Of a stretch of 64,000 nucleotides of DNA, positions 24,774 to 32,019 are shown piece after piece. The translations under genes and the position numbers were made by a program. The notes under the pieces were generated by a model that made no database searches, was not told where the DNA came from, and saw only the letters and a list, made by a program, of their open reading frames with translations. The first letter of the stretch is position 1, and each line of letters begins with the position of its first letter. The DNA comes from Amycolatopsis circi (GTDB lineage Bacteria > Actinomycetota > Actinomycetes > Mycobacteriales > Pseudonocardiaceae), in NCBI RefSeq assembly GCF_003385235.1, contig NZ_PQIA01000040.1, positions 1-64,000 on the forward strand, given 5' to 3'.

Positions 24774-26329
24774 GCCGCCACCCCCTGCACTCGGGAGCGC
24801 AGATCGGCGCTGCCGCCGTTAGTGACGTAGTCCTCCAGCGCCTTAACCGTCTCGTCCGACACCCAGCCCGCTCGAACCCGCAGCGGCTCGCGGATGCCTT
24901 CGCCCCACACATAGCCGACACCGGCTTCCGAGTCGCCGATCCGGTTCGCCCACGCACCGCGTTCGTATGCACCGTCGCCGAGCACCATCCCGACGTGGTT
25001 CTTGGAGGTGACGCGCAGGCAGACTCGGCGGGTGAACAGCTCCCGCACCGGAACCGTGTCCTTGGTCGGTTCCTGGACGTAGCCGCGGACCGAGATCCCC
25101 AGCGCCCGCCCCTGCGTGGTCAGCAGCGCGACCCGTTCCACGATCGCATCCCGCGTCTTGCGGTCGGTGTACTTCGTCAGTGCGCCGATCTCGTCGAACT
25201 CCAGCAGCTCCAACGGATACTCCGTCGACACGGGGATCGTGCGCACGCGCCCGGAGAAGGCCCGCTTCCGCGATTCCATCTCGTCCACCAGGCCGTCAAG
25301 CACCTCCAGCGCGTCCTTGCCCGACACCGCGTAACGAGCGAAGATCCCGCGCCCGTAGGCGAGTTCCATCCCCTTCGGATCGATCCCGGACATCCGGACG
25401 ACGCACGAACGGATCGCCGACGCGGCAGAGACCAGCGGGCACCACATCACCGAGTTCTTGCCCGCGCCCGACGCACCAGCCGTCAGGATGTGCGCACCAG
25501 CGCCGAGCAGCGGAACGTGCCACGCCTTGCCGTACTCGGTCCGGCCTGCCCACACGTTGCGCAGGTCGACCCCGCCGGCCTCGGCACCCTCCGGCAGGGG
25601 CAGACACGACACCACCGAGGACAGCCGGTCATGTCGCTGGAAATCGATGGAGACGACGTTCGGTTCCAGCTCCCGCACCTGACAGCGCGCGACCTTCCGC
25701 GCTACCGCCAAGGCCCGCGCGGCCTCGTCGAAATCCTCCGGCTTCTGGCCGGGCACCAGCTCTACCCGCACCTCGTCCCACGAGGCACCGGAACGGACCT
25801 TGCACACCTTCGGCGTCCGGGCCGACAAGGTCCCTGCCGATGTGCGGGTCAGCGTGCGACGACGACCGACAAGGTTCACGTTCACCACGACTGGCAACGC
25901 TTCGTCCCGCACCGACAGCCCGCAGGCGTGCAGCCAGGCCGGAAGCTTGCGTCCGTAGACGAACCACCGTGCCCACCACGAGCGCAGGAACCACCAGCAC
26001 CACTGGTCGAACGACACCGGGCCGATCAACCGCCACACGCCCAGCACGAAGCCGATTCCACCGAGAACGGAGACGAGCGAGACCCAGCCCGCCAGTTCGC
26101 ACCACACATAAACACCGACCACGGCCAGGCTGGTACGCCACCGCGTCACCACCTGCGCCAGCACCCAGACGGCGGCCTTGCACAACCACCACAGGGCGAC
26201 AAACACCACCGCAGCAGCCGCCAAGACTTCCAGCACGGACGCCAGCGCCCGGCCGATCTTGTGCAGCACCCACACACCAAGGCCCAAGAACCCAAGTGCC
26301 GCAATAAGAAACCCGGTCGACATGTGCAT
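24770..26329 (-). CDS. FtsK/SpoIIIE (TraB-like) DNA translocase
   Basis: Membrane-anchored AAA+ DNA pump of 519 residues. Several hydrophobic segments lie within the first ~110 residues (FLIAALGFLGLGVWVL, LAAAAVVFVALWWL, VSLVSVLGGIGFVLGV). The Walker A motif GASGAGKNS is near residue 292, and LLEFDEIG serves as Walker B. This is the AICE transfer protein that moves double-stranded DNA between mycelia. Start ATG 26329 overlaps the stop of the small zinc-ribbon gene as TGATG, which decides the start. Confidence 0.92.
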   Translation of the reverse strand: MHMSTGFLIAALGFLGLGVWVLHKIGRALASVLEVLAAAAVVFVALWWLCKAAVWVLAQVVTRWRTSLAVVGVYVWCELAGWVSLVSVLGGIGFVLGVWRLIGPVSFDQWCWWFLRSWWARWFVYGRKLPAWLHACGLSVRDEALPVVVNVNLVGRRRTLTRTSAGTLSARTPKVCKVRSGASWDEVRVELVPGQKPEDFDEAARALAVARKVARCQVRELEPNVVSIDFQRHDRLSSVVSCLPLPEGAEAGGVDLRNVWAGRTEYGKAWHVPLLGAGAHILTAGASGAGKNSVMWCPLVSAASAIRSCVVRMSGIDPKGMELAYGRGIFARYAVSGKDALEVLDGLVDEMESRKRAFSGRVRTIPVSTEYPLELLEFDEIGALTKYTDRKTRDAIVERVALLTTQGRALGISVRGYVQEPTKDTVPVRELFTRRVCLRVTSKNHVGMVLGDGAYERGAWANRIGDSEAGVGYVWGEGIREPLRVRAGWVSDETVKALEDYVTNGGSADLRSRVQGVAA

Positions 26330-26493
26330 CACCGACCACCCCGCACCGATGTCAGGTCGAGCGGCAGCACGCCCAAGCACGTCGCGCACTTGGTCTCGCC
26401 GGGCAGCAACTTCGCGAATCGCTTACAGGAACCGCAGCGCGTCCGGGTGACCCCCGTTGACACGCAACGCTTGTCATCGTTTAGCGTTGTCAT
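26329..26493 (-). CDS. Small zinc-ribbon protein, 54 aa, of the AICE operon
   Basis: Short gene, ATG 26493 to TGA 26329. GGAAG stands 6 bases before the ATG. The product has two CxxC pairs (C20/C23 in CGSC, C36/C39 in CATC) framed by basic residues, a zinc-ribbon spacing. The stop overlaps the translocase start as TGATG, so it is part of the same operon. Not recognised as a named family; zinc binding is inferred from the cysteine spacing. Confidence 0.75.
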   Translation of the reverse strand: MTTLNDDKRCVSTGVTRTRCGSCKRFAKLLPGETKCATCLGVLPLDLTSVRGGR

Positions 26494-26600
26494 TGTTCAC
26501 TTCCGCTGGTTGTGGACAGCGCAGGAGCGGCAAGGTTGGTAGCCGGGTTCCGCTTCTGCGTCTTACGGGTCACGCACATCTGAACGAGGACGTGCTTCAT
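26490..26600 (-). CDS. Possible 36-aa ORF coupled to the zinc-ribbon gene
   Basis: ATG 26600 to TGA 26490; the stop overlaps the next ATG as ATGA. The frame follows directly after the TAG stop of the upstream gene without another stop. The product (MKHVLVQMCVTRKTQKRNP start) has no known motif and no strong ribosome binding site. It may be a leader peptide or chance. Confidence 0.3.
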   Translation of the reverse strand: MKHVLVQMCVTRKTQKRNPATNLAAPALSTTSGSEQ

Positions 26601-26663
26601 CGCCACACGTCCGAGCGTGCGTTTTTTCTTACTGGTGTTGAATTTTTCGTTGTCTAATGTGGA

Positions 26664-26912
26664 CTACTTCGCCCCGGAGTCATCCTCTCCGGAGGGAGAA
26701 GAAAGCCGCTTAGCCTGACGTTCTTCGTAGTCCGCCCAGTACAGGGCTTCGTGGTGGTGCCAGCGGTCATAGTCCGCGACAGTCCGATACATCCCCGCGT
26801 TCGTCAGATGGAAAGCCACCCATTCCGAACGAGCGGCGTTGGAGGCAGGACGCCGGGACCTCGCCGCGTTGTGCGCGTCTTCCAGCGTGGCCGGTTCAGT
26901 CTTGGTCGTCAT
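26664..26912 (-). CDS. AICE hypothetical protein, AMED_5909-like, 82 aa
   Basis: Small protein (MTTKTEPATLEDAHNAARSR start) with the pattern SEWVAFHLTNAGMYRTVADY followed by HHHEALYWADYEE. As far as I recall, this matches a small family named after an Amycolatopsis mediterranei protein and found mainly in AICE-like elements. Start ATG 26912 overlaps the end of the upstream gene by 17 bases. Function unknown. Confidence 0.75.
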   Translation of the reverse strand: MTTKTEPATLEDAHNAARSRRPASNAARSEWVAFHLTNAGMYRTVADYDRWHHHEALYWADYEERQAKRLSSPSGEDDSGAK

Positions 26913-27141
26913 GTGCCTGCCCTGCCTGTCCGTCGAGGACGGCCGCCAGTTGGTCCGCGCCGTCGCGGAGTTGGCGAAGGAACGTCGCGAACGCCCGCCA
27001 CTGCGTCGGGTCGGTCGGTGGGGTGATCGCCAAGCTGTCCTTGTCGAGGTAGAGGACCAAGCCCGGCAGGGTTTCCGGGCCACTGGCGTGCATTCCCGCC
27101 ACCGCTTCCGGGCCAGGCGTCCAGGTCGCGTTGAACGGCAC
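26896..27141 (-). CDS. AICE hypothetical protein, 81 aa
   Basis: Protein beginning with GTG 27141 (VPFNATWTPG), preceded by AAGGAAGGA. It has a beta-rich middle (LVLYLDKDSLAITPP) and a helical C-terminus (WRAFATFLRQLRDGADQLAAVLDG). The tail overlaps the next gene by 17 bases. It overlaps the upstream ORF out of frame over its whole length, which suggests that the upstream ORF has lost its stop. Function unknown. Confidence 0.7.
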   Translation of the reverse strand: MPFNATWTPGPEAVAGMHASGPETLPGLVLYLDKDSLAITPPTDPTQWRAFATFLRQLRDGADQLAAVLDGQAGQAHDDQD

Positions 27142-27406
27142 CGTCTTGTCCTTCCTTTCGCTGCCAATGGCGTGCCTGGTCCTCGAATGCCTCAGCCGCG
27201 GACTCGATCGCGGCCAACATCCACCAGGTCAGGTCTTGACGCTCCGCCGCAATCGCCCGCCAGGCCTCAGCGACGACCCACGAAGCGTGCGCCATGACAG
27301 ACGCCGCTTCGTGGTCGCTCTGACCCGCACGAGCCGCGAATTCCGATGCGGCCCCGTACTTGCGGTACGCGTCCTCCCACGCCTTCACCGATTTCTTGGT
27401 CACCAT
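26909..27406 (-). CDS. AICE hypothetical protein, probably read past its original end
   Basis: The first ~85 codons (MVTKKSVKAWEDAYRKYGAA, then ASWVVAEAWRAIAAERQDL) look like a genuine helical protein. GGGAG precedes ATG 27406. From about 27140 onward the frame runs out of phase through the next gene and yields Gly/Pro/Arg-rich sequence typical of a shadow frame. Either a stop was lost by a small indel or the two genes truly overlap. Function unknown. Confidence 0.6.
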   Translation of the reverse strand: MVTKKSVKAWEDAYRKYGAASEFAARAGQSDHEAASVMAHASWVVAEAWRAIAAERQDLTWWMLAAIESAAEAFEDQARHWQRKEGQDGAVQRDLDAWPGSGGGNARQWPGNPAGLGPLPRQGQLGDHPTDRPDAVAGVRDVPSPTPRRRGPTGGRPRRTGRAGT

Positions 27407-27438
27407 TGCGACTCCCAGTCAGGTCGCCGTCAGCGCCG

Positions 27439-27897
27439 TCACGCGGCCTTAGCCGTCTGCTCCTGCTGCGCCGATCGCGCCGACTTCGACCCGCCACCGC
27501 TGGCAACAGCCTTGAAGCCCGTCGCGCGGTAGACGTAGGACTGGTACTTGAACTCGCCATTGCCCGCGACGCGCGGTTCCGCCGTCAGCCCCTCCAGCTC
27601 GATCGGCCGCATCCCCGGCAGAACCTCACTGGTCGTCGGCACCGGCTGAACGTCCGCCAGGAACGTCACCTCATACGACGCCCGCTTCGCGTTCGGCTCG
27701 CTCGGGTCGGTGACCGTCACCTTCCACTGCCGCTTGCCCGTGGACTCGTCCACCCGCTGCCGAGCAGGCCGACCGGCCGCCCGGTCCTCTCGCGATTGGT
27801 ACTCGTTGTCCGGCGACACCTCGCCAACCATCACCAACCCCTGCGGGAACGCCTCGTCGAACTCGACCGGGAACCGAAAGCCCTTGCTGATCGCCAT
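27439..27897 (-). CDS. Pra-like activator of AICE replication/integration/excision
   Basis: Protein of 152 residues resembling the 'plasmid replication, integration and excision activator' family of actinomycetes. It starts MAISKGFRFPVEFDEAFPQG, has FLADVQPVPTTSEVLPGMRP and IELEGLTAEPRV in the middle, and YVYRATGFKAV near the end, the pattern of that family. In pSAM2, Pra switches on rep, xis and int. Start ATG 27897 is chosen over the longer frame to 27951. It is divergent from the DUF5919-type regulator, with about 160 bp between. Confidence 0.8.
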   Translation of the reverse strand: MAISKGFRFPVEFDEAFPQGLVMVGEVSPDNEYQSREDRAAGRPARQRVDESTGKRQWKVTVTDPSEPNAKRASYEVTFLADVQPVPTTSEVLPGMRPIELEGLTAEPRVAGNGEFKYQSYVYRATGFKAVASGGGSKSARSAQQEQTAKAA

Positions 27898-27971
27898 GTT
27901 GGATTCACCTGCTTCACCGTTGTGTCCCGCCTCACTGGCGGCTACGTACACAATCGGCTGACCAGGAGTTT

Positions 27972-28028
27972 CATCGAGATGGCGCGGAGGTCTCGTCTCG
28001 AACTTCTGACCATCATCGAGTCTCGTCT
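27972..28028. promoter_or_regulatory. Candidate operators between divergent AICE genes
   Basis: TCTCGTCT occurs twice, 30 bases apart (27991-27998 and 28021-28028), and ATCGAG occurs beside each copy. They lie between the Pra-like and regulator genes, where an autoregulating HTH protein would bind. A -10-like TACGGT follows near 28046. Confidence 0.4.
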
Positions 28029-28057
28029 TTGTCTCATCCGCCTGCTACGGTGGTCGC

Positions 28058-28963
28058 ATGGCGGACCACGACGCGGGACCGGTGACCGAGAAAGCCAACG
28101 TGCTCAAGGTGCTGCTGAAGCAGCGGCACCTACAGGGCCATCGGGCATTCTGCCGCGAGTACGACAAGCACGCCGCCAAGATCGACGACACGTTGAAGGG
28201 CGGCTATCCCAGCAAGGCGCAGTTCTACCGATGGCTGTCCGGGGACGTCCGCGGCCTCCCCTACGCCGACCACTGCCGGATCCTGGAGAGCATGTTCCCC
28301 GGGTGGACTGCCGAGCAGCTGTTCCAGGAGCACACCGGGGGAATCGGCTTCGTCCCCGAGCCACCGTCGACCAAGCCCGCCGCACCAGCCGCGCCGCCGG
28401 TTGCCCGTGCCGAGGGCATGGCCGATGTGACCGCCGTGTTCACCACGCGGCCGGAGTTCAGTCACGAGATGCCGCCGCACCGCCTGTTCGACGACGCGGA
28501 CTCGATCAGCATTGTTGGTCTGTCGCTCAACGCACTGTGCCAGCAGTACTCCGACCGCTCGCTCACGGACCTGCTGGAGAACGGAACCACGGTTCGCGCC
28601 TTGTTCCTCGACCCGGCCGGGGAGTACATCAAGGCGCGCGAACGCGAAGAAGGGCTTCCGCAGGACGTGCTCACCACATTGACGACGCTGAACATGCAGA
28701 CCTTGCAGCGTCTCCAGTCCAAGCTCAGCCCGTCCGCGCGAGAGAACTTGCAGATCCGCACCTACGACGAGCCCGTGCGCTTCAACATCACCGTCATCGA
28801 CAACGACACCTGCGTGGTCCAGCCCTACCTACCGGACGCGCGAGGCGTCGAGTCACCGACGCTGGTCATGGAACGGCAGGCAGGCAAGCCCGCCGGCCTT
28901 TTCGACACGTTCTCGCAGGTCTTCGAGTCCATGTGGGCGCGCTCGACGGAGGTCACCGCGTGA
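28058..28963 (+). CDS. HTH regulator with DUF5919-type C-terminal domain
   Basis: Protein of 301 residues. The N-terminal part (about 10-85) looks like a helix-turn-helix domain (FCREYDKHAAKIDDT, PSKAQFYRWLSGDVRGLPY, CRILESMFPGWT). A Pro/Ala linker (about 105-120) leads to a C-terminal domain (about 140-290; SISIVGLSLNALCQQYSDRS, VRALFLDPAGEYIKAREREE) that resembles the PLD-like DUF5919 sensor domain. Proteins of this type are common regulators in AICEs. It is divergent from the Pra-like gene and overlaps the phosphatase gene as GTGA, so the two are coupled. Confidence 0.75.
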   Translation: MADHDAGPVTEKANVLKVLLKQRHLQGHRAFCREYDKHAAKIDDTLKGGYPSKAQFYRWLSGDVRGLPYADHCRILESMFPGWTAEQLFQEHTGGIGFVPEPPSTKPAAPAAPPVARAEGMADVTAVFTTRPEFSHEMPPHRLFDDADSISIVGLSLNALCQQYSDRSLTDLLENGTTVRALFLDPAGEYIKAREREEGLPQDVLTTLTTLNMQTLQRLQSKLSPSARENLQIRTYDEPVRFNITVIDNDTCVVQPYLPDARGVESPTLVMERQAGKPAGLFDTFSQVFESMWARSTEVTA

Positions 28964-29751
28964 AGAACGACGACCTGGACGCGATGCTCGCCGTCGCTCA
29001 GGAGGCCGTCGAGATCGGCCGGAAACTCATGACTACCCAAGGCCCGGGCGAGGTCCATGCCAAGGGAGACCGCGACCTCGTTACTGATCTAGATCTTCGG
29101 ATCCAACGAGAGGTCCGGGCGTTCCTGGAACGCGCCACTCCGGAGATCGGCTTCCTCGGAGAAGAAGAAGGCGGCGGCACCATTGACCCGAGCACACCCC
29201 AAGTCTGGGCACTGGACCCCATCGACGGCACATCCAACTTCGCACACGGCATACCGCTATGCGCGACCCAGCTAGCACTTGTCCATCGCGGCGAACCCGT
29301 GGTTGGTGTCGTCGTCGCCCCGTTCCTGGACCTCAGCTATTCCGCAGTTGAAGGGGCAGGCGCGTACTGCAACGGCCACGCGATCCAAGCCAGCACCAAC
29401 GACAGTCTCGCCCGCGCCATCGTCTCCCTCGGCGACTACGCCACCGGCACCGGTGCGACGGAGAAGAACCGCCGCCGGTTCTCTGTAACCCAAGCCCTAG
29501 CCGAGAACGTAGAGCGCGTCCGCATGTTCGGGTCGGCGGCGCTCGACCTCACATTCGTCGCCGAGGGCCGCACAGACGCATGCGTCATCCTGTCCAACAA
29601 GCCATGGGACACCGCAGCCGGAGTTCTTGTTGCACGCGAAGCTGGCGCACTCGTCACCGACGCCACAGGCGAGCATCACACCACCGGCTCTGCCGAGACC
29701 GTTGGGGCGTCGTCAGCGATTCACCGCGCGTTGACGACAGTTCTCAGCTGA
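28960..29751 (+). CDS. Inositol-monophosphatase family phosphatase
   Basis: Protein of 263 residues with all IMPase motifs: metal ligands in GEEEGGG (about 67-73), DPIDGTSNF (about 86-94) and WDTAAG near 210. The GTG start at 28960 overlaps the regulator stop, giving translational coupling. The longer open frame upstream is a shadow. IMPases hydrolyse inositol phosphates, nucleotidyl phosphates (PAP) or sugar phosphates; the substrate here is unknown. It is unusual cargo for an AICE and may work with the coupled sensor-type regulator. Confidence 0.9.
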   Translation: MKNDDLDAMLAVAQEAVEIGRKLMTTQGPGEVHAKGDRDLVTDLDLRIQREVRAFLERATPEIGFLGEEEGGGTIDPSTPQVWALDPIDGTSNFAHGIPLCATQLALVHRGEPVVGVVVAPFLDLSYSAVEGAGAYCNGHAIQASTNDSLARAIVSLGDYATGTGATEKNRRRFSVTQALAENVERVRMFGSAALDLTFVAEGRTDACVILSNKPWDTAAGVLVAREAGALVTDATGEHHTTGSAETVGASSAIHRALTTVLS

Positions 29752-29914
29752 CCGTTAGCGGCAACCATCAGAGCAACGTCGCAGACGACGTGTTGATAAC
29801 TTCACCGATTGGTCAAGGCGGCCCTCCGGGGTCGCTGGGGCAGCGTCCAATCCGCCGCAACGGAGACCCAGCGACCACCGCCGAAGGGGCCGCAGATCTA
29901 CAAGCGATACACAA

Positions 29915-30223
29915 TCACCAAGGCGGCTCCTGCCCGCTGGTAGCGTGCTCCGAGCCGATCAGCTCACGCAGGCGTCGCCCAGCCCACTCCAGGCCGTCCG
30001 CCAATGCCAGCATTTCCAGGTCGCCCGATGCGCGAAGCCGGACGACCTCACCAGTCTGCTGACTCGGTTTGGCCGCTACTGCGAAGCCATCGTGATCTGT
30101 AACGGTGACTTCGACGTAGCCACCATGGCTGGCGTCGCCACCTTGCAGGCCGGTCGTCTGAACAGCGATCTCGAAAGGAAAGCCGCTCTCGCCGAACTGT
30201 GCTGAGTCCTGCTTCATCTCCAT
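29915..30223 (-). CDS. Small hypothetical protein, 102 aa
   Basis: Protein of mixed beta/alpha character (FPFEIAVQTTGLQGGD, GGYVEVTVTDHDGFAVAA, then ALADGLEWAGRRLRELIG), plausible as a real coding frame and in AICE accessory space. Start ATG 30223 is used; another in-frame ATG lies at 30217. No known family recognised. Confidence 0.55.
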   Translation of the reverse strand: MEMKQDSAQFGESGFPFEIAVQTTGLQGGDASHGGYVEVTVTDHDGFAVAAKPSQQTGEVVRLRASGDLEMLALADGLEWAGRRLRELIGSEHATSGQEPPW

Positions 30224-30336
30224 TTGGCGAACGTATCGTGACCATCTGTGCACGTCCAGCTAGCGGGCGACCAAGAGATATCTTGGCCGGGCGGACAGGT
30301 CTCCGAGATGACCGGGCCCGCGCACACGTTGCGTCC

Positions 30337-30498
30337 ATGAGTGACCTGCTGCCATCACGCCGACCTCCCGAGGGCTATCACGCCGCGCCAAGAGGGCAGT
30401 TCGCCTACATGCTGCGCACCGGCGGAGGTGCCCCCTTGACCCGATGTGGTCGGACTGCGCCAGGTCGACGAGATGACGAAAAAGCCACCCACTTGTAG
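30337..30498 (+). CDS. Possible 53-aa protein
   Basis: ATG 30337 to TAG 30498. The product (MSDLLPSRRPPEGYHAAPRG start, with FAYMLRTGGGAPLTRCGRTA) has sequence that is less arginine-biased than typical shadow frames. No ribosome binding site of note. May be a truncated gene. Confidence 0.3.
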   Translation: MSDLLPSRRPPEGYHAAPRGQFAYMLRTGGGAPLTRCGRTAPGRRDDEKATHL

Positions 30499-30506
30499 GT
30501 GTCTGC

Positions 30507-30929
30507 CTAGCTTGCGAGGCCCGGTGAGGAGACTACGTAGAGGTATTCGGCCACGGTTTCGACACGGTCATCTTCGAGTCGAATTTCTGCCGACACCCTA
30601 TAAGTGCCATACTCGCTCAAATTCAGAATCAACTCGGCCGGTATTTCACCGGTTCCCGGCAAGTCTGAAAATTTCTTAGGCCCAATAGAAACATTAGCCG
30701 TGTTCGCTGAGACAACCTTGCCGGTAGGCGATATAACAGAGAATGAAATCGTCATCACGCCTTGATAAGCGGGCTCATTCTCATCAATTAGCCTAATTAT
30801 GATCGCCCGCTTGGTTTGAACTGGCAATGTCTCCGATGCGACCACGTTCTGATTCAAGCCGATCGCAGTAAGCGCACCTTTCGAATCAAGTCCAAACCCT
30901 TCGCAGAGTAGAATCCATTTAATTCTCAT
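30507..30929 (-). CDS. Beta-rich hypothetical protein (DUF6941-like?), third gene of cargo operon
   Basis: Protein of 140 residues with N-terminus MRIKWILLCEGFGLDSKGAL and alternating strands (RAIIIRLIDENEP, GVMTISFSVISPTGKVV, TYRVSAEIRLEDDRV), suggesting an immunoglobulin-like sandwich. It may belong to DUF6941; I am not certain. Codons such as AAT, ATA and TTA are frequent, unlike the surrounding genome. Its ATG overlaps the stop of the XRE gene as ATGA, so it is coupled to the putative toxin-antitoxin pair. Function unknown. Confidence 0.7.
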   Translation of the reverse strand: MRIKWILLCEGFGLDSKGALTAIGLNQNVVASETLPVQTKRAIIIRLIDENEPAYQGVMTISFSVISPTGKVVSANTANVSIGPKKFSDLPGTGEIPAELILNLSEYGTYRVSAEIRLEDDRVETVAEYLYVVSSPGLAS

Positions 30930-31573
30930 CCAAAATCCCCACTCTGCCCTACCACTCGAATTGCTGTCATCTCGTTCCCGGACTCAGCGTGATAGCCGGA
31001 CTTTATTGAAGCCACAACGTGGTTCCGAGAAGCCAGCGACGACCAAGGGGTGACCATGCCGAACACCCCCAGTGCTGATGCGGGATGAGTGCTTATTGCA
31101 GTTGGACTCGAACCATGCTCATGTTCCGAGCTGGCGAGGATATTATTCTGAGTCGATCGCTCGTGAAGATGTAAAACGCCCGGCTTCGGGCGCAACGTTC
31201 CAATTAATTCGTATCCAAGAGCATCGATAACGTCAGCCACCCGTGCAACTCCGGCTGATTCATAGGAACGAGATTCGTCCTTCTGTACCATTTGCTCTGA
31301 AACGTCGAGCTGTCCAGCCAGTTCTTTCTGTGTCAGTCCACTTGCCAGCCTTGCTCGCACTACCGATTCACCCAGGTCATCTAGCCCAGAGACCGCAAAC
31401 ACTCGAATTTGACCAGACTTTACCGACTCATAATCCATAATCTCGCGACGAATATCGGACGCGAGTTGCATATAGGTTAGCTTCGACATATCATCGGAAG
31501 CCTCGTCGGCGGAAGCTTCAAGAGCGAGTAGCTTTTCTCGCGCTACTGCGAGCTGGCGATTATTTTTGATCAT
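30926..31573 (-). CDS. XRE-family HTH regulator, candidate antitoxin
   Basis: Protein of 215 residues. The N-terminal ~60 residues are helical (LAVAREKLLALEASADEA, LASDIRREIMDYESVKSG) and are followed by a Cro/C1-type HTH (about 69-120: ARLASGLTQKELAGQLDVSE then GVARVADVIDALGYEL). The remaining ~95 residues are Ser/His-rich and probably flexible. GGAGG lies 5 bases before ATG 31573, which overlaps the stop of the nucleotidyltransferase gene as TGATG. This layout fits an antitoxin that also represses its operon. Low GC. Confidence 0.75.
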   Translation of the reverse strand: MIKNNRQLAVAREKLLALEASADEASDDMSKLTYMQLASDIRREIMDYESVKSGQIRVFAVSGLDDLGESVVRARLASGLTQKELAGQLDVSEQMVQKDESRSYESAGVARVADVIDALGYELIGTLRPKPGVLHLHERSTQNNILASSEHEHGSSPTAISTHPASALGVFGMVTPWSSLASRNHVVASIKSGYHAESGNEMTAIRVVGQSGDFG

Positions 31574-32013
31574 CACGACCTCCACCTAGTCAGCTCAATT
31601 ATGCCCTTTTTGTTTCCGTCTCGATCGACTTGAAAAAATTCTGTAATCGTGATAGGTCTACCTAGCCGAGAACGTTCATTCCCCGGGAATGGCAAAAGGT
31701 CAACATGGTACAACTTCTTTAGTTGATCCCTCCTAGGCCATGACAGAATCCCCCACTCGGAAGTGATAGCACCAGGCGGGGGCTCGTATACAACGTCGAC
31801 GTCGCGTGGACGCAGCTTTGTGGTCACGAATGAACCGTCAACCCACACACGGACCGCGCTCCGCTCCTCAAGTCGATCTAGGACTTCTCTCAAGCCGTCC
31901 AGGATGAGTCGCCGTTTCGGGTTGTAGCCGTATGCCTCCTTGACTTCCGCCCAGGTCACGCCATGTACGCCGGGCACGAGGTTTCCGTGCTCGTCAAAGG
32001 CTGGCAAGCCCAT
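31573..32013 (-). CDS. DUF6932-like minimal nucleotidyltransferase, candidate toxin
   Basis: Protein of 146 residues. The nucleotidyltransferase signature is visible: G60-S61 in VWVDGSFVTTKLRPRD followed by D71-x-D73, as in MNT/AbiEii-type folds. The N-terminus MGLPAFDEHGNLVPGVHGVT matches the opening of DUF6932 proteins (G.hPPG.H..). AGGAGG precedes the ATG at 10 bases; an in-frame GTG at 32019 is an alternative. It is the first gene of a tightly coupled three-gene unit with an XRE regulator. Toxins of this fold modify tRNA or proteins; whether this one is active is inference. Confidence 0.75.
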   Translation of the reverse strand: MGLPAFDEHGNLVPGVHGVTWAEVKEAYGYNPKRRLILDGLREVLDRLEERSAVRVWVDGSFVTTKLRPRDVDVVYEPPPGAITSEWGILSWPRRDQLKKLYHVDLLPFPGNERSRLGRPITITEFFQVDRDGNKKGIIELTRWRS

Positions 32014-32019
32014 ACTCAC

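Noticed and set aside
27346..28959. N-terminal extension of the IMPase frame over 1.6 kb
   Set aside because: It crosses the Pra-like gene and the regulator in other frames; homology begins at the GTG 28960, which overlaps the regulator stop.
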